NCBI GenBank assembly: GCA_017527825.1
Contig: JAFXPO010000030.1
Span: 1-64,000 of the forward strand
Origin: Oscillospiraceae bacterium
Lineage (GTDB): Bacteria; Bacillota; Clostridia; Oscillospirales; Oscillospiraceae
Reading direction: 5' to 3'
Length of the DNA stretch: 64,000 nt
This document shows positions 33,502 to 42,485 of this stretch, piece after piece (the stretch's first letter is position 1; every line of letters starts with the position of its first letter). A program made the position numbers and the translations under genes. Below the pieces are notes generated by a model that saw nothing but the letters and a program-made list of their open reading frames with translations, was not told the DNA's origin and ran no database searches.

Positions 33502-33729
33502 TTACTTTGCGAGCCGCAGGTCGATCAGTTCGGCGTCGTGGTGCAGCAGTCTGGACTCGATCCTCGCAATGTCCATGCGCAGCTCCGCGACCTGCTCCTG
33601 CGTCAGCTTATGGCCGTCGTAAGCCAGATTGATCCGCGGATACACATCCGCCTCGATGAACGCGATCAACTGGCTCTGGCTCTCCTTGACGATTTCCCGA
33701 ATCGCCTGCAGATCTTTTTCGTCCAGCAC
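33502..33729 (-). CDS. Small coiled-coil protein of unknown function
   Basis: A 75-residue, highly charged helical protein (VLDEKDLQAIREIVKESQSQ..., where the first codon is GTG; C-terminus VAELRMDIARIESRLLHHD). The GTG at 33729 is preferred over an upstream ATG at 33755 because GGGAGG lies 8 nt before it. Heptad-like spacing suggests a coiled coil. Similar small proteins are frequent in Clostridial genomes without known function. Own terminator downstream; 59 bp separate it from apeA. Confidence 0.65.
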   Translation of the reverse strand: MLDEKDLQAIREIVKESQSQLIAFIEADVYPRINLAYDGHKLTQEQVAELRMDIARIESRLLHHDAELIDLRLAK

Positions 33730-33788
33730 CGCAGACACCTCCCTATTTTGTGCCATTATAGCGGCTGCCGTCCGCCTTGTCAAGCGCT

Positions 33789-35183
33789 TTACGCCTGCTC
33801 AAACACGACCTTCATCATCTTGTACGTCATGTAGCAGTCCAGCTTAGCGACCGTTTCGCGGGGCGCGTGCATGCTCAGGACCGGCACGCCCGCGTCGATG
33901 GTGTCGATGTTGCGCTGCGCCATGTATTTCGCCACCGTGCCGCCGCCGCCGGCGTCGGTCTTGCCCAGCTCCGCCATCTGCCAGAACACGCCGTTGTCGT
34001 TCAGGAGCTTGCGCAGCTTGCCAACGACCTCGGCGCTGGCGTCGCTCGCGCCGCCCTTGCCGCCGCTGCCGGTGTACTTGCAAAGCCCCACGCCGTAGTT
34101 GATGAACGCGGCGTTCTTTTTGTCGTACACGTCGGCGAAGTTGGGGTCATACGCCGCCGTCACGTCCGCGCTGACGCAGAACGAATGCGCGAAGCAGTCG
34201 CGAAGATCCACGCCCTGACCCTTGCACAGGTCGCCCATGAACCACTCGAACGCCTCGCTCTGCATGCCGCTGACGCCCTCGGAGCCGATCTCCTCCTTGT
34301 CCGCGAAGATGCACACGGCGGTCTTTTTCGGGTGTTCCGCGTCGAAAATACCCGCAAGCTCCGCGTAGGCGCACACGCGGTCGTCGTGACCGTAACCGCT
34401 GATGAAGCTGCGGTCGAAACCCACGTCGGAGCATTTGCCCGCGGGGACGACCTCCAGCTCCGCGGAGATGAAGTCCTCCTCCGTGATGCCGTACTTCTCG
34501 TTGAGCAGCTGCATCACGCCGAGCTTGAAGCGGTTCTTCACGTCCTCGTCCGCGATGGGGCGCGAGCCGATGAGCACGTTCAGGCTCTCGCTGGGGATCG
34601 CTTCGTTCAGCGGCTTCTTGCCCTGCTCACGGCCAAGGTGCGGGAGCAGATCGTTGATGATGAACTGCGGCTCGCCCGCTTCCTCGCCGATGTGGACGGT
34701 GACGGCGCTGCCGTCCGCGCGCATCACGACGCCGTGGAGCGCCAGCGGGACGGTCACCCACTGGTACTTGCGGATGCCGCCGTAGTGGTGGGTCTTGAAG
34801 TACGCCATCTCGGCGTCCTCGTAGAGGGCGCGTGGCTTTAGGTCAAGGCGCGGGGAGTCCGTGTGCGCCGCGCCGATGTTCGCGCCGTGGGCGAGGGACT
34901 CCGTGCCGATGACGGCAAGCATGATCCCTTTCCCCCTATTGTTGCAGTAGACCTTGTCCCCCGCCTTGAGCGGCATACCGGCGGCGTAGGGCTTGAAGCC
35001 GCGCTTCTCCGCCAGCTCCACGCAGTATTCCACGCACAGGCGCTCGGTCTTGCCGCGGTCGAGGAACGCCTTGTAGTCCTCGCAGTAGGCGTTCATCGCC
35101 TGCTCTTCCGCGGCGCTGAGGCGGTCGTAGCCGTTCTTCGGCTGATAGAGCAGCTTTTCTGCCAATTCGTTTTTTGTTGCCAT
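33789..35183 (-). CDS. apeA: M18-family aminopeptidase
   Basis: A 464-residue cytosolic zinc aminopeptidase of the M18 (aspartyl aminopeptidase) family. Metal ligands appear in GAAHTDSPRLDLKP (His-Asp), ADKEEIGSEG (Glu-Glu), GYGHDDRVCAY (Asp) and the C-terminal LSMHAPRETVAKLD (His). Length is typical. The ATG at 35183 has AGGAGG 6 nt upstream. Last gene of the ddl-murF-...-sua5::coaE train, one base after the fusion gene, so it is probably cotranscribed. Confidence 0.94.
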   Translation of the reverse strand: MATKNELAEKLLYQPKNGYDRLSAAEEQAMNAYCEDYKAFLDRGKTERLCVEYCVELAEKRGFKPYAAGMPLKAGDKVYCNNRGKGIMLAVIGTESLAHGANIGAAHTDSPRLDLKPRALYEDAEMAYFKTHHYGGIRKYQWVTVPLALHGVVMRADGSAVTVHIGEEAGEPQFIINDLLPHLGREQGKKPLNEAIPSESLNVLIGSRPIADEDVKNRFKLGVMQLLNEKYGITEEDFISAELEVVPAGKCSDVGFDRSFISGYGHDDRVCAYAELAGIFDAEHPKKTAVCIFADKEEIGSEGVSGMQSEAFEWFMGDLCKGQGVDLRDCFAHSFCVSADVTAAYDPNFADVYDKKNAAFINYGVGLCKYTGSGGKGGASDASAEVVGKLRKLLNDNGVFWQMAELGKTDAGGGGTVAKYMAQRNIDTIDAGVPVLSMHAPRETVAKLDCYMTYKMMKVVFEQA

Positions 35184-35184
35184 G

Positions 35185-36822
35185 TTATGATTCCTCCTTG
35201 CTGCCTCGCAGCAGATGATATACAAATTCACGCGCGGCGGCTTCCGCCTCCGCGACGCCGGGGTAATCGTTCTCGAACACGGCGTCGCAGGTCGCGCGGT
35301 AGAACGCCTCGTCCTTCTGCGCTTGTACCCGCGCGCGTGCGCGGGCTTCGTCGATGCCGTCCCGCGCCATGACGCGGCGGATGCGCTCGTCCTCCGGCGC
35401 GGTGACCGCCGCCACGGCGTCGCACAGCGCGGCAAGGCCGCTCTCCGTGAGCTTGATGGCGTCGATGGCGGCAAGCGGCGCGTCCGACGCGGCGATCACC
35501 TTTGCCACCGCGCGGGGCAGATGCCGGCGCACGATCTCATCGAGCCGCGCGAGGGCGGACGCGTCGCCGAACACCACGCTGCCCAGCTTTTGCCGGTCCA
35601 GCTCCCCGCCGCGCAGCACACCGGGGAACGCGGCGTCGAGGTCGCGTTGCAGCGCCGCGTCCGTTCGCAGCTGTTCATAGTAAAACGCGTCGCAGTCCAC
35701 GCTGTACGCCCCCAGCGCCGCGAGGGCGCGGAGCACGCTGGTCTTGCCCGCGCCGGTCTGACCGGTGAGCCCGATCACGAATTTGCCGTCGCGGCCGTCG
35801 ACGGTGTGGAAGCCCGCCGCCTTCTTGAGCCGGTTCCCCACCGCAAGCCCCAGCCCTTCGCTGTCCGGGCACTGGGCATAGATTTCGGTCACGCCGGTGT
35901 CGTCGAACGAGCGCAGGGCGTCGAACACGCGCCGCGCCTGCTCCGCCTTGTCCCGGCAGGAGCCGATGGCGCGCACGGTGTTGAGCGGAAACAGCGGCGC
36001 GAACTCGTCAAAGAGGATGAGTCCCGCGCCGTCGGGGACGTTCGCGCGGAGCCAGCGCCCGCTCTCGGCAGGGGTACCGGTCACAACGGTGACGGGGGCT
36101 TTCGGCGCGTAGTGGCGGTACTTCATGCCCGGCGCGCGGGGCTGCTCGCCCGCGGACAGTTGCTGCGTGACCGCCTTGTCGAGCGCGACCTCGCCGAGCA
36201 CCGCCCGCAGCTTTTCCAGCGGCAGCCCGCCGGGGCGCAGCAGGCGCGGCGGGGTCACGGTCAGGTCGATGATGGTGGACTCCACGCCCACGGCGCAGTC
36301 CCCGCCGTCCACCACGCCGTCGATCTTGCCGTCCATGTCCGCGCGGACGTGGGCGGCGGTGGTGCAGCTGGGACGGCCGGAGGTGTTGGCGCTCGGCGCG
36401 GCGACGGGTACGCCCGCCGCTTCGATGATCGCGCGGGTGACCGCGTGGTCGGGGCAGCGCATGCCGACGGTATCCAGACCGCCCGTCGTGCGCAGCGGCA
36501 CCATGGGCTTTTTCGGCAGGATCATCGTCAGCGGTCCGGGCCAGAACGCGTCCGCGAGCCGGTACGCCGCGTCCGGCACGTTCTCGCAGTACCGCGTGAG
36601 CCAGCTCGCGTCGGGGATGTGCAGGATGAGCGGGTTGTCCTGCGGGCGGCCCTTGGCTTCGAAGATGCGCAGCACCGCGTCCGCGTTCAGCCCGTCCGCG
36701 CCGAGTCCGTACACGGTCTCCGTGGGGATCGCCAGCAGCCCGCCGCGCCGCAGTATTGCCGCCGCGGCGGCGATCTGCGCGGCGTCGTCCGGGGTCGATA
36801 TCGTAAAATACTGTGTCGTCAT
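35185..36822 (-). CDS. Fusion: threonylcarbamoyl-AMP synthase (Sua5) + dephospho-CoA kinase (CoaE)
   Basis: A 545-residue two-enzyme protein. Residues about 10-335 are a full Sua5: YrdC core (LAIPTETVYGLGADG, KGRPQDNPLILH, PSANTSGRPS) plus the Sua5 C-terminal domain (APGMKYRHYAPKAPV linker), making threonylcarbamoyl-AMP for tRNA t6A. Residues about 347-545 are CoaE, with Walker A GLTGQTGAGKTS and DCDAFYYEQLR, the last step of CoA synthesis. The frame is uninterrupted and no start or RBS is visible at the junction. ATGA overlap with prfA sets the N-terminus. Confidence 0.9.
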   Translation of the reverse strand: MTTQYFTISTPDDAAQIAAAAAILRRGGLLAIPTETVYGLGADGLNADAVLRIFEAKGRPQDNPLILHIPDASWLTRYCENVPDAAYRLADAFWPGPLTMILPKKPMVPLRTTGGLDTVGMRCPDHAVTRAIIEAAGVPVAAPSANTSGRPSCTTAAHVRADMDGKIDGVVDGGDCAVGVESTIIDLTVTPPRLLRPGGLPLEKLRAVLGEVALDKAVTQQLSAGEQPRAPGMKYRHYAPKAPVTVVTGTPAESGRWLRANVPDGAGLILFDEFAPLFPLNTVRAIGSCRDKAEQARRVFDALRSFDDTGVTEIYAQCPDSEGLGLAVGNRLKKAAGFHTVDGRDGKFVIGLTGQTGAGKTSVLRALAALGAYSVDCDAFYYEQLRTDAALQRDLDAAFPGVLRGGELDRQKLGSVVFGDASALARLDEIVRRHLPRAVAKVIAASDAPLAAIDAIKLTESGLAALCDAVAAVTAPEDERIRRVMARDGIDEARARARVQAQKDEAFYRATCDAVFENDYPGVAEAEAAAREFVYHLLRGSKEES

Positions 36823-37895
36823 GTCTCGGTCTCCGTGCTCCGCCGCAGCTCCTCCGCCTGATACTGCATCGTCAGCGCGTCGATGATGGGGTCTAAGTCG
36901 CCGTTGATGACCGCGTCGATGTTGAAGTTCCTGATCTCCCCCGTCAGCCGGTGGTCGGTGACGCGGTTCTGGGGGAAGTTGTAGGTGCGGATGCGCTCGT
37001 TGCGCATACCGGTTCCCACCTGCGCGCGGCGCTCGCGGGTGTAGTCGCCCTCGACGCGCTCTCGCTCGATCTCGTAGAGCTTGCTCGCGAGCATCTGCAT
37101 ACACTTGGCACGGTTCTGCACCTGCGAGCGCTCCTCCTGACAGTTCACCACGATGCCCGTGGGCTTGTGGATGAGCCGCACGGCGGAGCTGGTCTTGTTG
37201 ACGTGCTGCCCGCCCGCGCCGGAGGCGCGGTAGACCTGCATCTCGATGTCCTCCTCGCGAAGGTCCACGTCCACGGTCTCCATCTCCGGCAGCACCGCGA
37301 CGGTGGCGGTGGAGGTGTGGACGCGACCGCCGGACTCCGTCTCCGGCACGCGCTGGACGCGGTGGACGCCGGACTCGTACTTCAAGCGCGAGTACGCCCC
37401 CTCGCCCGACACCACGAAGTCGGCTTCCTTGACGCCGCCAAGCTCGGTGTCGTTATAGTTCAGCAGCTCGATCTTCCAGCCGCGCTTCTCGGCGTACATC
37501 GAGTACATGCGGTAGAGGTCGCCGGCGAACAGGGCGCTCTCCTCCCCGCCGACGCCGCCGCGCAGCTCCATGATGACGTTCTTGCCGTCGTTGGGGTCGC
37601 GGGGCAGCAGCAGAATCCGCAGCTCGTCATAGAGCCGCTCCCGCGCCGCCTTCGCCTCCTTCAGCTCGTCCCGCGCCATGTCGGCAAGCTCCGGGTCGGA
37701 GAGCAGCTCCTCCGCCTCCGCGATCGCCGCCTCCGCCTTCCGGTACGCGCGGCAGGCGGTCACCACCGCCTGCAATTCCTTCTGCTCCCGCGTCAGCTTT
37801 TTCAGCTGCGCGGGGTCGCTGTAAATGTCCGGGATTTCCAGCAGCTCGCCGATCTCGGCGAAGCGCCGCTCCAACTCCCGCAGCTTTTCCCACAT
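36819..37895 (-). CDS. prfA: Peptide chain release factor 1
   Basis: A 358-residue class I release factor reading UAA/UAG. The GGQ catalytic loop is in RASGAGGQHVNKTSSAV (about residue 230). The codon-recognition tripeptide in GVHRVQRVPETES is PET, of the RF1 PxT type (RF2 has SPF), so it is RF1. Length is typical. No prmC methyltransferase gene is adjacent, which is unusual, and the gene overlaps the Sua5-CoaE gene by ATGA, keeping the common prfA-sua5 neighbourhood. Confidence 0.97.
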   Translation of the reverse strand: MWEKLRELERRFAEIGELLEIPDIYSDPAQLKKLTREQKELQAVVTACRAYRKAEAAIAEAEELLSDPELADMARDELKEAKAARERLYDELRILLLPRDPNDGKNVIMELRGGVGGEESALFAGDLYRMYSMYAEKRGWKIELLNYNDTELGGVKEADFVVSGEGAYSRLKYESGVHRVQRVPETESGGRVHTSTATVAVLPEMETVDVDLREEDIEMQVYRASGAGGQHVNKTSSAVRLIHKPTGIVVNCQEERSQVQNRAKCMQMLASKLYEIERERVEGDYTRERRAQVGTGMRNERIRTYNFPQNRVTDHRLTGEIRNFNIDAVINGDLDPIIDALTMQYQAEELRRSTETET

Positions 37896-37898
37896 GGC

Positions 37899-38495
37899 TT
37901 ACTCCGTTTCTTCGTTCGGCGCGATCCGCGTCGTCTCCGCGGTCTCGGCGGTCTCCGCCGTCTCCGCCGTCTCGGCCGTCTCCGATTCCTCCGGGACCGG
38001 CAGCAGCTCGCAGCCCGTCCGCTCCGCGCAGGTCATCAGGAACTGGTCGCGCCAGAAAATATAGCCCGTCGAGCCGGGGCGCAGCGATACCTCCGCCACA
38101 TGCGGCTCTTGCAGGTACAGGTCCATCTGCTCAAACACCTCGCGGTACGGCTCATCGCTCCCGTGGGTGATGACATACGCCACGTCGGGCAGCTCATAGC
38201 CCCGGCGCTTCAAAAAGCCGCGCATCACGCTTGAGCAGCGCCCCGCCCACACCGGCGTGCCGAGGATCACCAGCTTGTACTCCCACAGGGGGCGCGGCGT
38301 CTCCACGCGGCTGATGGCGCGGGTCTTTTTGCGCATGGCGTCCAGCCCGCAGCGCAGCCAGCCCATCACGCCGCAGCGGCGGACGCCGTCGGTGAGCGCG
38401 TAGACCTCGCAGTCCAGCGCCGCGGCGATCTCCGCCATGGTTTGACGGGTCTTGCCGCTGCGGGAGTAGCAGATGCACACGATGTCGTTGTTCAT
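37899..38495 (-). CDS. Flavodoxin-like protein with ETA-repeat tail
   Basis: A 198-residue protein: flavodoxin fold with FMN phosphate loop CYSRSGKTRQTM at the N-terminus and LVILGTPVWAGRCSSVMRGFL in the middle. The C-terminus is a five-fold TAE/ETA repeat encoded by a 9-bp tandem repeat (about 37930-37982). It could be a flavodoxin or a flavodoxin-family reductase; no redox partner gene is adjacent. ATGA overlap with the YdcF-like gene upstream and 3 bp from prfA downstream. Confidence 0.82.
   Translation of the reverse strand: MNNDIVCICYSRSGKTRQTMAEIAAALDCEVYALTDGVRRCGVMGWLRCGLDAMRKKTRAISRVETPRPLWEYKLVILGTPVWAGRCSSVMRGFLKRRGYELPDVAYVITHGSDEPYREVFEQMDLYLQEPHVAEVSLRPGSTGYIFWRDQFLMTCAERTGCELLPVPEESETAETAETAETAETAETTRIAPNEETE
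37930..37982. repeat. 9-bp tandem repeat in the flavodoxin gene
   Basis: Five to six imperfect copies of a 9-mer of the form GTCTCSGCG encode the TAE repeats. Unit length is a multiple of three, so copy number can vary without frameshift. Confidence 0.75.
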
Positions 38496-39256
38496 ACGTC
38501 CAAATCCATCCTCAAAAAGAGTTCGTTTGCCAGCGCGAACGCCTCGCGCACATAGTAGTTGACCGTCAGCGCGTCGTAGTACGCGCCGCGGGGCAGCCGC
38601 GCCGCGACGCCGCGGGCGGCGGGGGTGTCCGCCAGACGCAGGGCGCGGCAGACGTGGTAATCGCTGGTGACGACGGCGAAGTCGCCGCTCACGCCGCGCT
38701 CCGCCATCAGCTCATAGGAACGCGCGAAGTTGGTGCGGGTACTGGTCGCCTGCTCCTCCTTCCATACGCGCGAGCCGTCCACGCCGTGCGCGGTGAGGTA
38801 GCGGTACATGCACTCCGCCTCGGAGATGTCCTCCCCCTGCCCCCGCGAGCCGGTGACGATGACGGGGATGTCGGGCTTGTCCGCGATGTAGTCCAGCGTC
38901 CGGTCCAGGCGCGATTGGAGCATCAGCGACGGCTCTGTGCCGTTGACCCCCGCGCCGAGCACGATGACGCAGCTCACCGGCGACCTGTCCGCGTCCGGCT
39001 TTGAAGCGGAGAGGATGAGCGCCTCCAGTCCGGCGAAGAAAACCAGTCCCACGGCGAAAAGCGCGAGGAGCACGCGTTTCGCCCACTTCGCCCACTTCGC
39101 CCTCGGCGCGAGCAGGCACAGCGCCGCGTAGACGATCAGCGCCGCGCAGGCGCACCACGCGAGCAGCACGGAAAACCGCATCCCCGGCACGCGGGCGCAG
39201 AGCATCCCAAGCACCGCGCACGCCGCCGCGGCGTGCCAAAGGAGCCGATTGCTCAT
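38492..39256 (-). CDS. YdcF-like (DUF218) membrane protein
   Basis: A 254-residue protein with about three N-terminal membrane segments (residues 5-85) and an extracytoplasmic DUF218/YdcF domain: VIVLGAGVNGTEPSLMLQSRLD, PVIVTGSRGQGEDISEAECM and SDYHVCRALRLA. E. coli relatives (ElyC, SanA, YdcF) affect envelope integrity; a wall-precursor role fits the ddl-murF operon but is inference. Overlaps both neighbours by 4 bp. Confidence 0.87.
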   Translation of the reverse strand: MSNRLLWHAAAACAVLGMLCARVPGMRFSVLLAWCACAALIVYAALCLLAPRAKWAKWAKRVLLALFAVGLVFFAGLEALILSASKPDADRSPVSCVIVLGAGVNGTEPSLMLQSRLDRTLDYIADKPDIPVIVTGSRGQGEDISEAECMYRYLTAHGVDGSRVWKEEQATSTRTNFARSYELMAERGVSGDFAVVTSDYHVCRALRLADTPAARGVAARLPRGAYYDALTVNYYVREAFALANELFLRMDLDV

Positions 39257-41148
39257 TCCCCCGCCTCCTCCGCCAGCGTTTCCCAGCGCGCCATCAGCTC
39301 GTCGAGCTTTGCTTCTGCGGCCGTCTTTTCCTCGTAGAGCGCGGCGTACTTCCCGTAGTCGTTCGCCGCGTCCTCCAACTGCTTGTCCAATTCCGCGATC
39401 GCGGCTTCCTGCGCCGCGATCTCCCGCTCGCAGACGGTCAGCTGCCGCCGCGCGAGCTGTTGGTTATGGTTGCCTTTGGGCTTTTTCTCTGTCAAGTTCT
39501 TTTCCTTGACAGCCTTCTTTTCCTCGGCGGGTTGCAGCTCGTTCTTGATGCGGCGGTAGCGCTCGAAGCCCACGCGGTAGTCGGTGATCTTCCCGCCCTC
39601 CAGCTCCCAGATACGGGTGGCGAAGCGGTTGATGAAGTAGCGGTCGTGGCTGACGAAGAGCAGCGTGCCGTCGTACGCCTCCACCGCCTCCTCGATCCAT
39701 TCGCGGCTCGCGATGTCGAGGTGGTTGGTCGGCTCGTCGAGGATGAGCAGGTTCACCGCCTCGTCCATGATCGTGCAGAGGTACAGTCGGCTCAACTCCC
39801 CGCCGGAGAGGACCTTGACCTGCTTGAACACGTCCTCGCCGCGGAAGTGGAACTTCGCCAGCTGATCCCGCGCCCACTGGGTCGTCGCGCCCCGGCGCGA
39901 CCAGAGCATCGTGTCCACCAGATTGCGCTCCGGCACGTCGAAGCGCACGATCTGCGGCAGGTACGCCGTGCGCACCGAGGGACCGAACCTGATGCGTCCC
40001 TCGTCGGGGTATTCCTCGTCGAGCAGCAGCTTTAACAGCGTGGTCTTGCCCATGCCGTTGTCCCCGATGAGCGCGATGCGCTCCCCGCCCGTCACCTGAA
40101 GATCGACGCCGTGGAACAGCGCGCGCTCGCCGAAGGATTTGCCCACGCCCTTCAATTCGAGCACCTCGTCGCCGAAGAACTCGCGGCTGACAAACTGCGC
40201 CGTGAGCGCCTTTTCGCGCGTGGGCCTGTCCGTGGTGCGCATACGCTCGATGCGCTTTTCCATGGATTTCGCGCGGCGATAGGTCTTGTCCATGCCCTTG
40301 AAGGCGAACATCCGCAGCTGCTCCGCGGATTTTTCCAGCTGCTCGATCTTCGCCTGCTCTTTTTCGTACTGGCGCATTTTTTCAAGGTAGCGCCGCTCCT
40401 TTTCGATGGCGTAAAAGCTGTAGTTCCCGCTGTAAAACTCCGCCTTGCCGTCGAGTACCTCGATGCAGCGCTTCACCGTGCGGTCAAGGAAATAGCGGTC
40501 GTGGCTGATGGCAAGCACCGTGCCCTTGAACGTGGCGAGATAGTCCTCCAGCCACTCCGTCGCGTGGAGGTCTAAGTGGTTGGTCGGCTCGTCAAGCAGC
40601 AGGATGTCCGTGTCCTCCAAAATGAGGCGGCCGAGATTCACGCGGGTCTTTTCGCCACCGGAGAGCGTGTCGAACAGCCGCGCGCGCATGTCCGCGTCCA
40701 GCGACAAGCCGTTCGCCACCTTGTTGACGGCGGTGGCGGTGTCGTAGCCGCCAAGCCCCTCGAACTTCGCGGACAGCTCGCCGTAGCGGCGCAGCGTCTC
40801 CGCGCTCTCGTCGCCGTTCGCCATTTTCTCCGAGAGCGCCGCCATTTCCTCCGCCATGCGCCGCGTCCGCTCAAACGCGCTTTGCAGCACGTCCTCCACG
40901 GTGAAGCCGTCCGGGTACACGGGAATCTGGGAGATCAATCCCACGCGGCGGTTCGGCGCAAAGATCACGTCCCCCGCGTCCGCGCGCAGCTCACCGGTGA
41001 GGATGCGGAACAGCGTGGTCTTGCCCGCGCCGTTTTTTCCCAGCAGCCCCACGCGCTCGCCGCGCTCGATCTGGAACGTGACGCCGTCGAGGATGTTCTT
41101 TTCGAGGTCGAAGGACTTCACCAGCCCGTTGACGCTCAGATCAATCAT
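39253..41148 (-). CDS. ABC-F family ATPase
   Basis: A 631-residue protein with two ABC domains and no membrane segment. Walker A GKNGAGKTT and GDNGMGKTT, signatures LSGGEKTRV and LSGGELSRL, Walker B LLLDEPTNHLD and LILDEPTNHLD. The inter-domain linker (about 240-320, ERRYLEKMRQYEKEQAKIEQ) and a C-terminal coiled coil (about 545-631) match the Uup/YdiF-type ABC-F proteins, which act on ribosomes. Antibiotic resistance cannot be inferred from sequence alone. ATGA overlap with murF. Confidence 0.93.
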   Translation of the reverse strand: MIDLSVNGLVKSFDLEKNILDGVTFQIERGERVGLLGKNGAGKTTLFRILTGELRADAGDVIFAPNRRVGLISQIPVYPDGFTVEDVLQSAFERTRRMAEEMAALSEKMANGDESAETLRRYGELSAKFEGLGGYDTATAVNKVANGLSLDADMRARLFDTLSGGEKTRVNLGRLILEDTDILLLDEPTNHLDLHATEWLEDYLATFKGTVLAISHDRYFLDRTVKRCIEVLDGKAEFYSGNYSFYAIEKERRYLEKMRQYEKEQAKIEQLEKSAEQLRMFAFKGMDKTYRRAKSMEKRIERMRTTDRPTREKALTAQFVSREFFGDEVLELKGVGKSFGERALFHGVDLQVTGGERIALIGDNGMGKTTLLKLLLDEEYPDEGRIRFGPSVRTAYLPQIVRFDVPERNLVDTMLWSRRGATTQWARDQLAKFHFRGEDVFKQVKVLSGGELSRLYLCTIMDEAVNLLILDEPTNHLDIASREWIEEAVEAYDGTLLFVSHDRYFINRFATRIWELEGGKITDYRVGFERYRRIKNELQPAEEKKAVKEKNLTEKKPKGNHNQQLARRQLTVCEREIAAQEAAIAELDKQLEDAANDYGKYAALYEEKTAAEAKLDELMARWETLAEEAGE

Positions 41149-42485
41149 CGTTGCAATTCCTCTGTGATTCTCTCAAAATGCATGGAGTGCGATGCCTTGA
41201 CCAGCATCGCCGTGTCCGGCGCGAACGCCGCTCTGATCGCGGGCAGCGCCTCGTCGACCGTGGCGTACCAGTCTCCGTTCGCGGTGTCGGCAAGGTCTTT
41301 TGCTTTACAGCCAATGGCGATGACCTTCCCGATGCCGAGGGACTTCGCCAACTCGCCCATCTCGCGGTGCGCCGGAACGGTCAGCTCGCCCAGCTCCGCC
41401 ATGTCGCCCAGCACGGCGACGGTGCCGCCCTCGCTGCGGCTGAGCACCTCCAGCGCCGCGCGCATGGACTGGGGACCGGCGTTGTAGCAGTCGTCCAGCA
41501 GCCTGCGGCTGCCGGGAAGCTTCACCACGCGCATGCGCGAACCGGCAGGCTCATAGGCGGCGACGCCGCGGATCAGCTCGTCCGCGCTCAGTCCCAGCGC
41601 CTCCCCTACCGCGACGGCGGTGGCGGCGGGATAGATCATGTGCGCCCCCGGCGCGGGGATGCTCAGCGCATATCGCGCACGCTCCGTGGTCACGACGCAT
41701 GTCACACCGTCGATGCCGTGGTCAGCCACCTCCGTCACCCGCGCGGCGCAGTGCGCCATGGTGCCGACGGTGACCACCATCTGCGGGAGGCAGACGCGGT
41801 TGAGCCATTCGTCGTCGCCGTTGAGCACCGCCAGACCGTAGGGCGCCAGATGCTCAAAAATTTCACACTTGGCGCGGAAGATGCCCTCCCGCGAGCCGAG
41901 ATACTCGATGTGCATGTCCCCGATGTTGGTGATGACCGCGACCGTGGGCTTCACCATCTCGCCGAGGTAGCGGATCTGCCCCGCGCGATCCATGCCCGTC
42001 TCGATCACCGCCGCCTCGTAGCTGTCGTCCAGCCGCAGGAGCGTCATGGGCGTGCCGATCTCGTTGTTGTAGTTCGCCTCGGTCTTCAGCGTCCTGAACC
42101 GCTGGGACAGCACCGCGGCGATCATCTCCTTGGTGGTGGTCTTGCCGACGCTGCCGGTCACCTGCACCATGGGGATGTCAAACTGTGAGCGGTACCACGC
42201 GGCGAGGTCCTTGTACGCCGTCGTGGTGTCCGCGACGCGGACGTAAAACTTGCCGGGCAGCAGCGTCTCCGGCGTCTCGGCGCACAGGCAGCCCGCCGCG
42301 CCGGCGGCAAGGGCGCTGTCGATGAATCGATGTCCGTCGAAGGTCTCGCCCACGATGGGGAGAAACAGCTCCCCCTCTCTGACGCCGCGGCTGTCGGTGG
42401 AAACGCCGGTGACGCCCTCCGCGCCGCCCTGCAAGAGTTCGCCATGTACGGCGGATACAAGTTCTGTTAAGGTAATCGGCTTCAC
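41145..42485 (-). CDS. murF: UDP-N-acetylmuramoyl-tripeptide--D-alanyl-D-alanine ligase
   Basis: A 446-residue Mur ligase adding D-Ala-D-Ala to the UDP-MurNAc-tripeptide. P-loop VTGSVGKTTTKEMI (about residue 107), ANYNNEIGTP, CYNAGPQSMRAAL and GDMAELGE are MurF hallmarks. I use GTG 42485, which overlaps the ddl stop (GTGA) with GAGGAG 6 nt upstream. Its neighbour ddl supplies the D-Ala-D-Ala substrate, so the two steps are coupled genetically. Confidence 0.96.
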   Translation of the reverse strand: MKPITLTELVSAVHGELLQGGAEGVTGVSTDSRGVREGELFLPIVGETFDGHRFIDSALAAGAAGCLCAETPETLLPGKFYVRVADTTTAYKDLAAWYRSQFDIPMVQVTGSVGKTTTKEMIAAVLSQRFRTLKTEANYNNEIGTPMTLLRLDDSYEAAVIETGMDRAGQIRYLGEMVKPTVAVITNIGDMHIEYLGSREGIFRAKCEIFEHLAPYGLAVLNGDDEWLNRVCLPQMVVTVGTMAHCAARVTEVADHGIDGVTCVVTTERARYALSIPAPGAHMIYPAATAVAVGEALGLSADELIRGVAAYEPAGSRMRVVKLPGSRRLLDDCYNAGPQSMRAALEVLSRSEGGTVAVLGDMAELGELTVPAHREMGELAKSLGIGKVIAIGCKAKDLADTANGDWYATVDEALPAIRAAFAPDTAMLVKASHSMHFERITEELQR

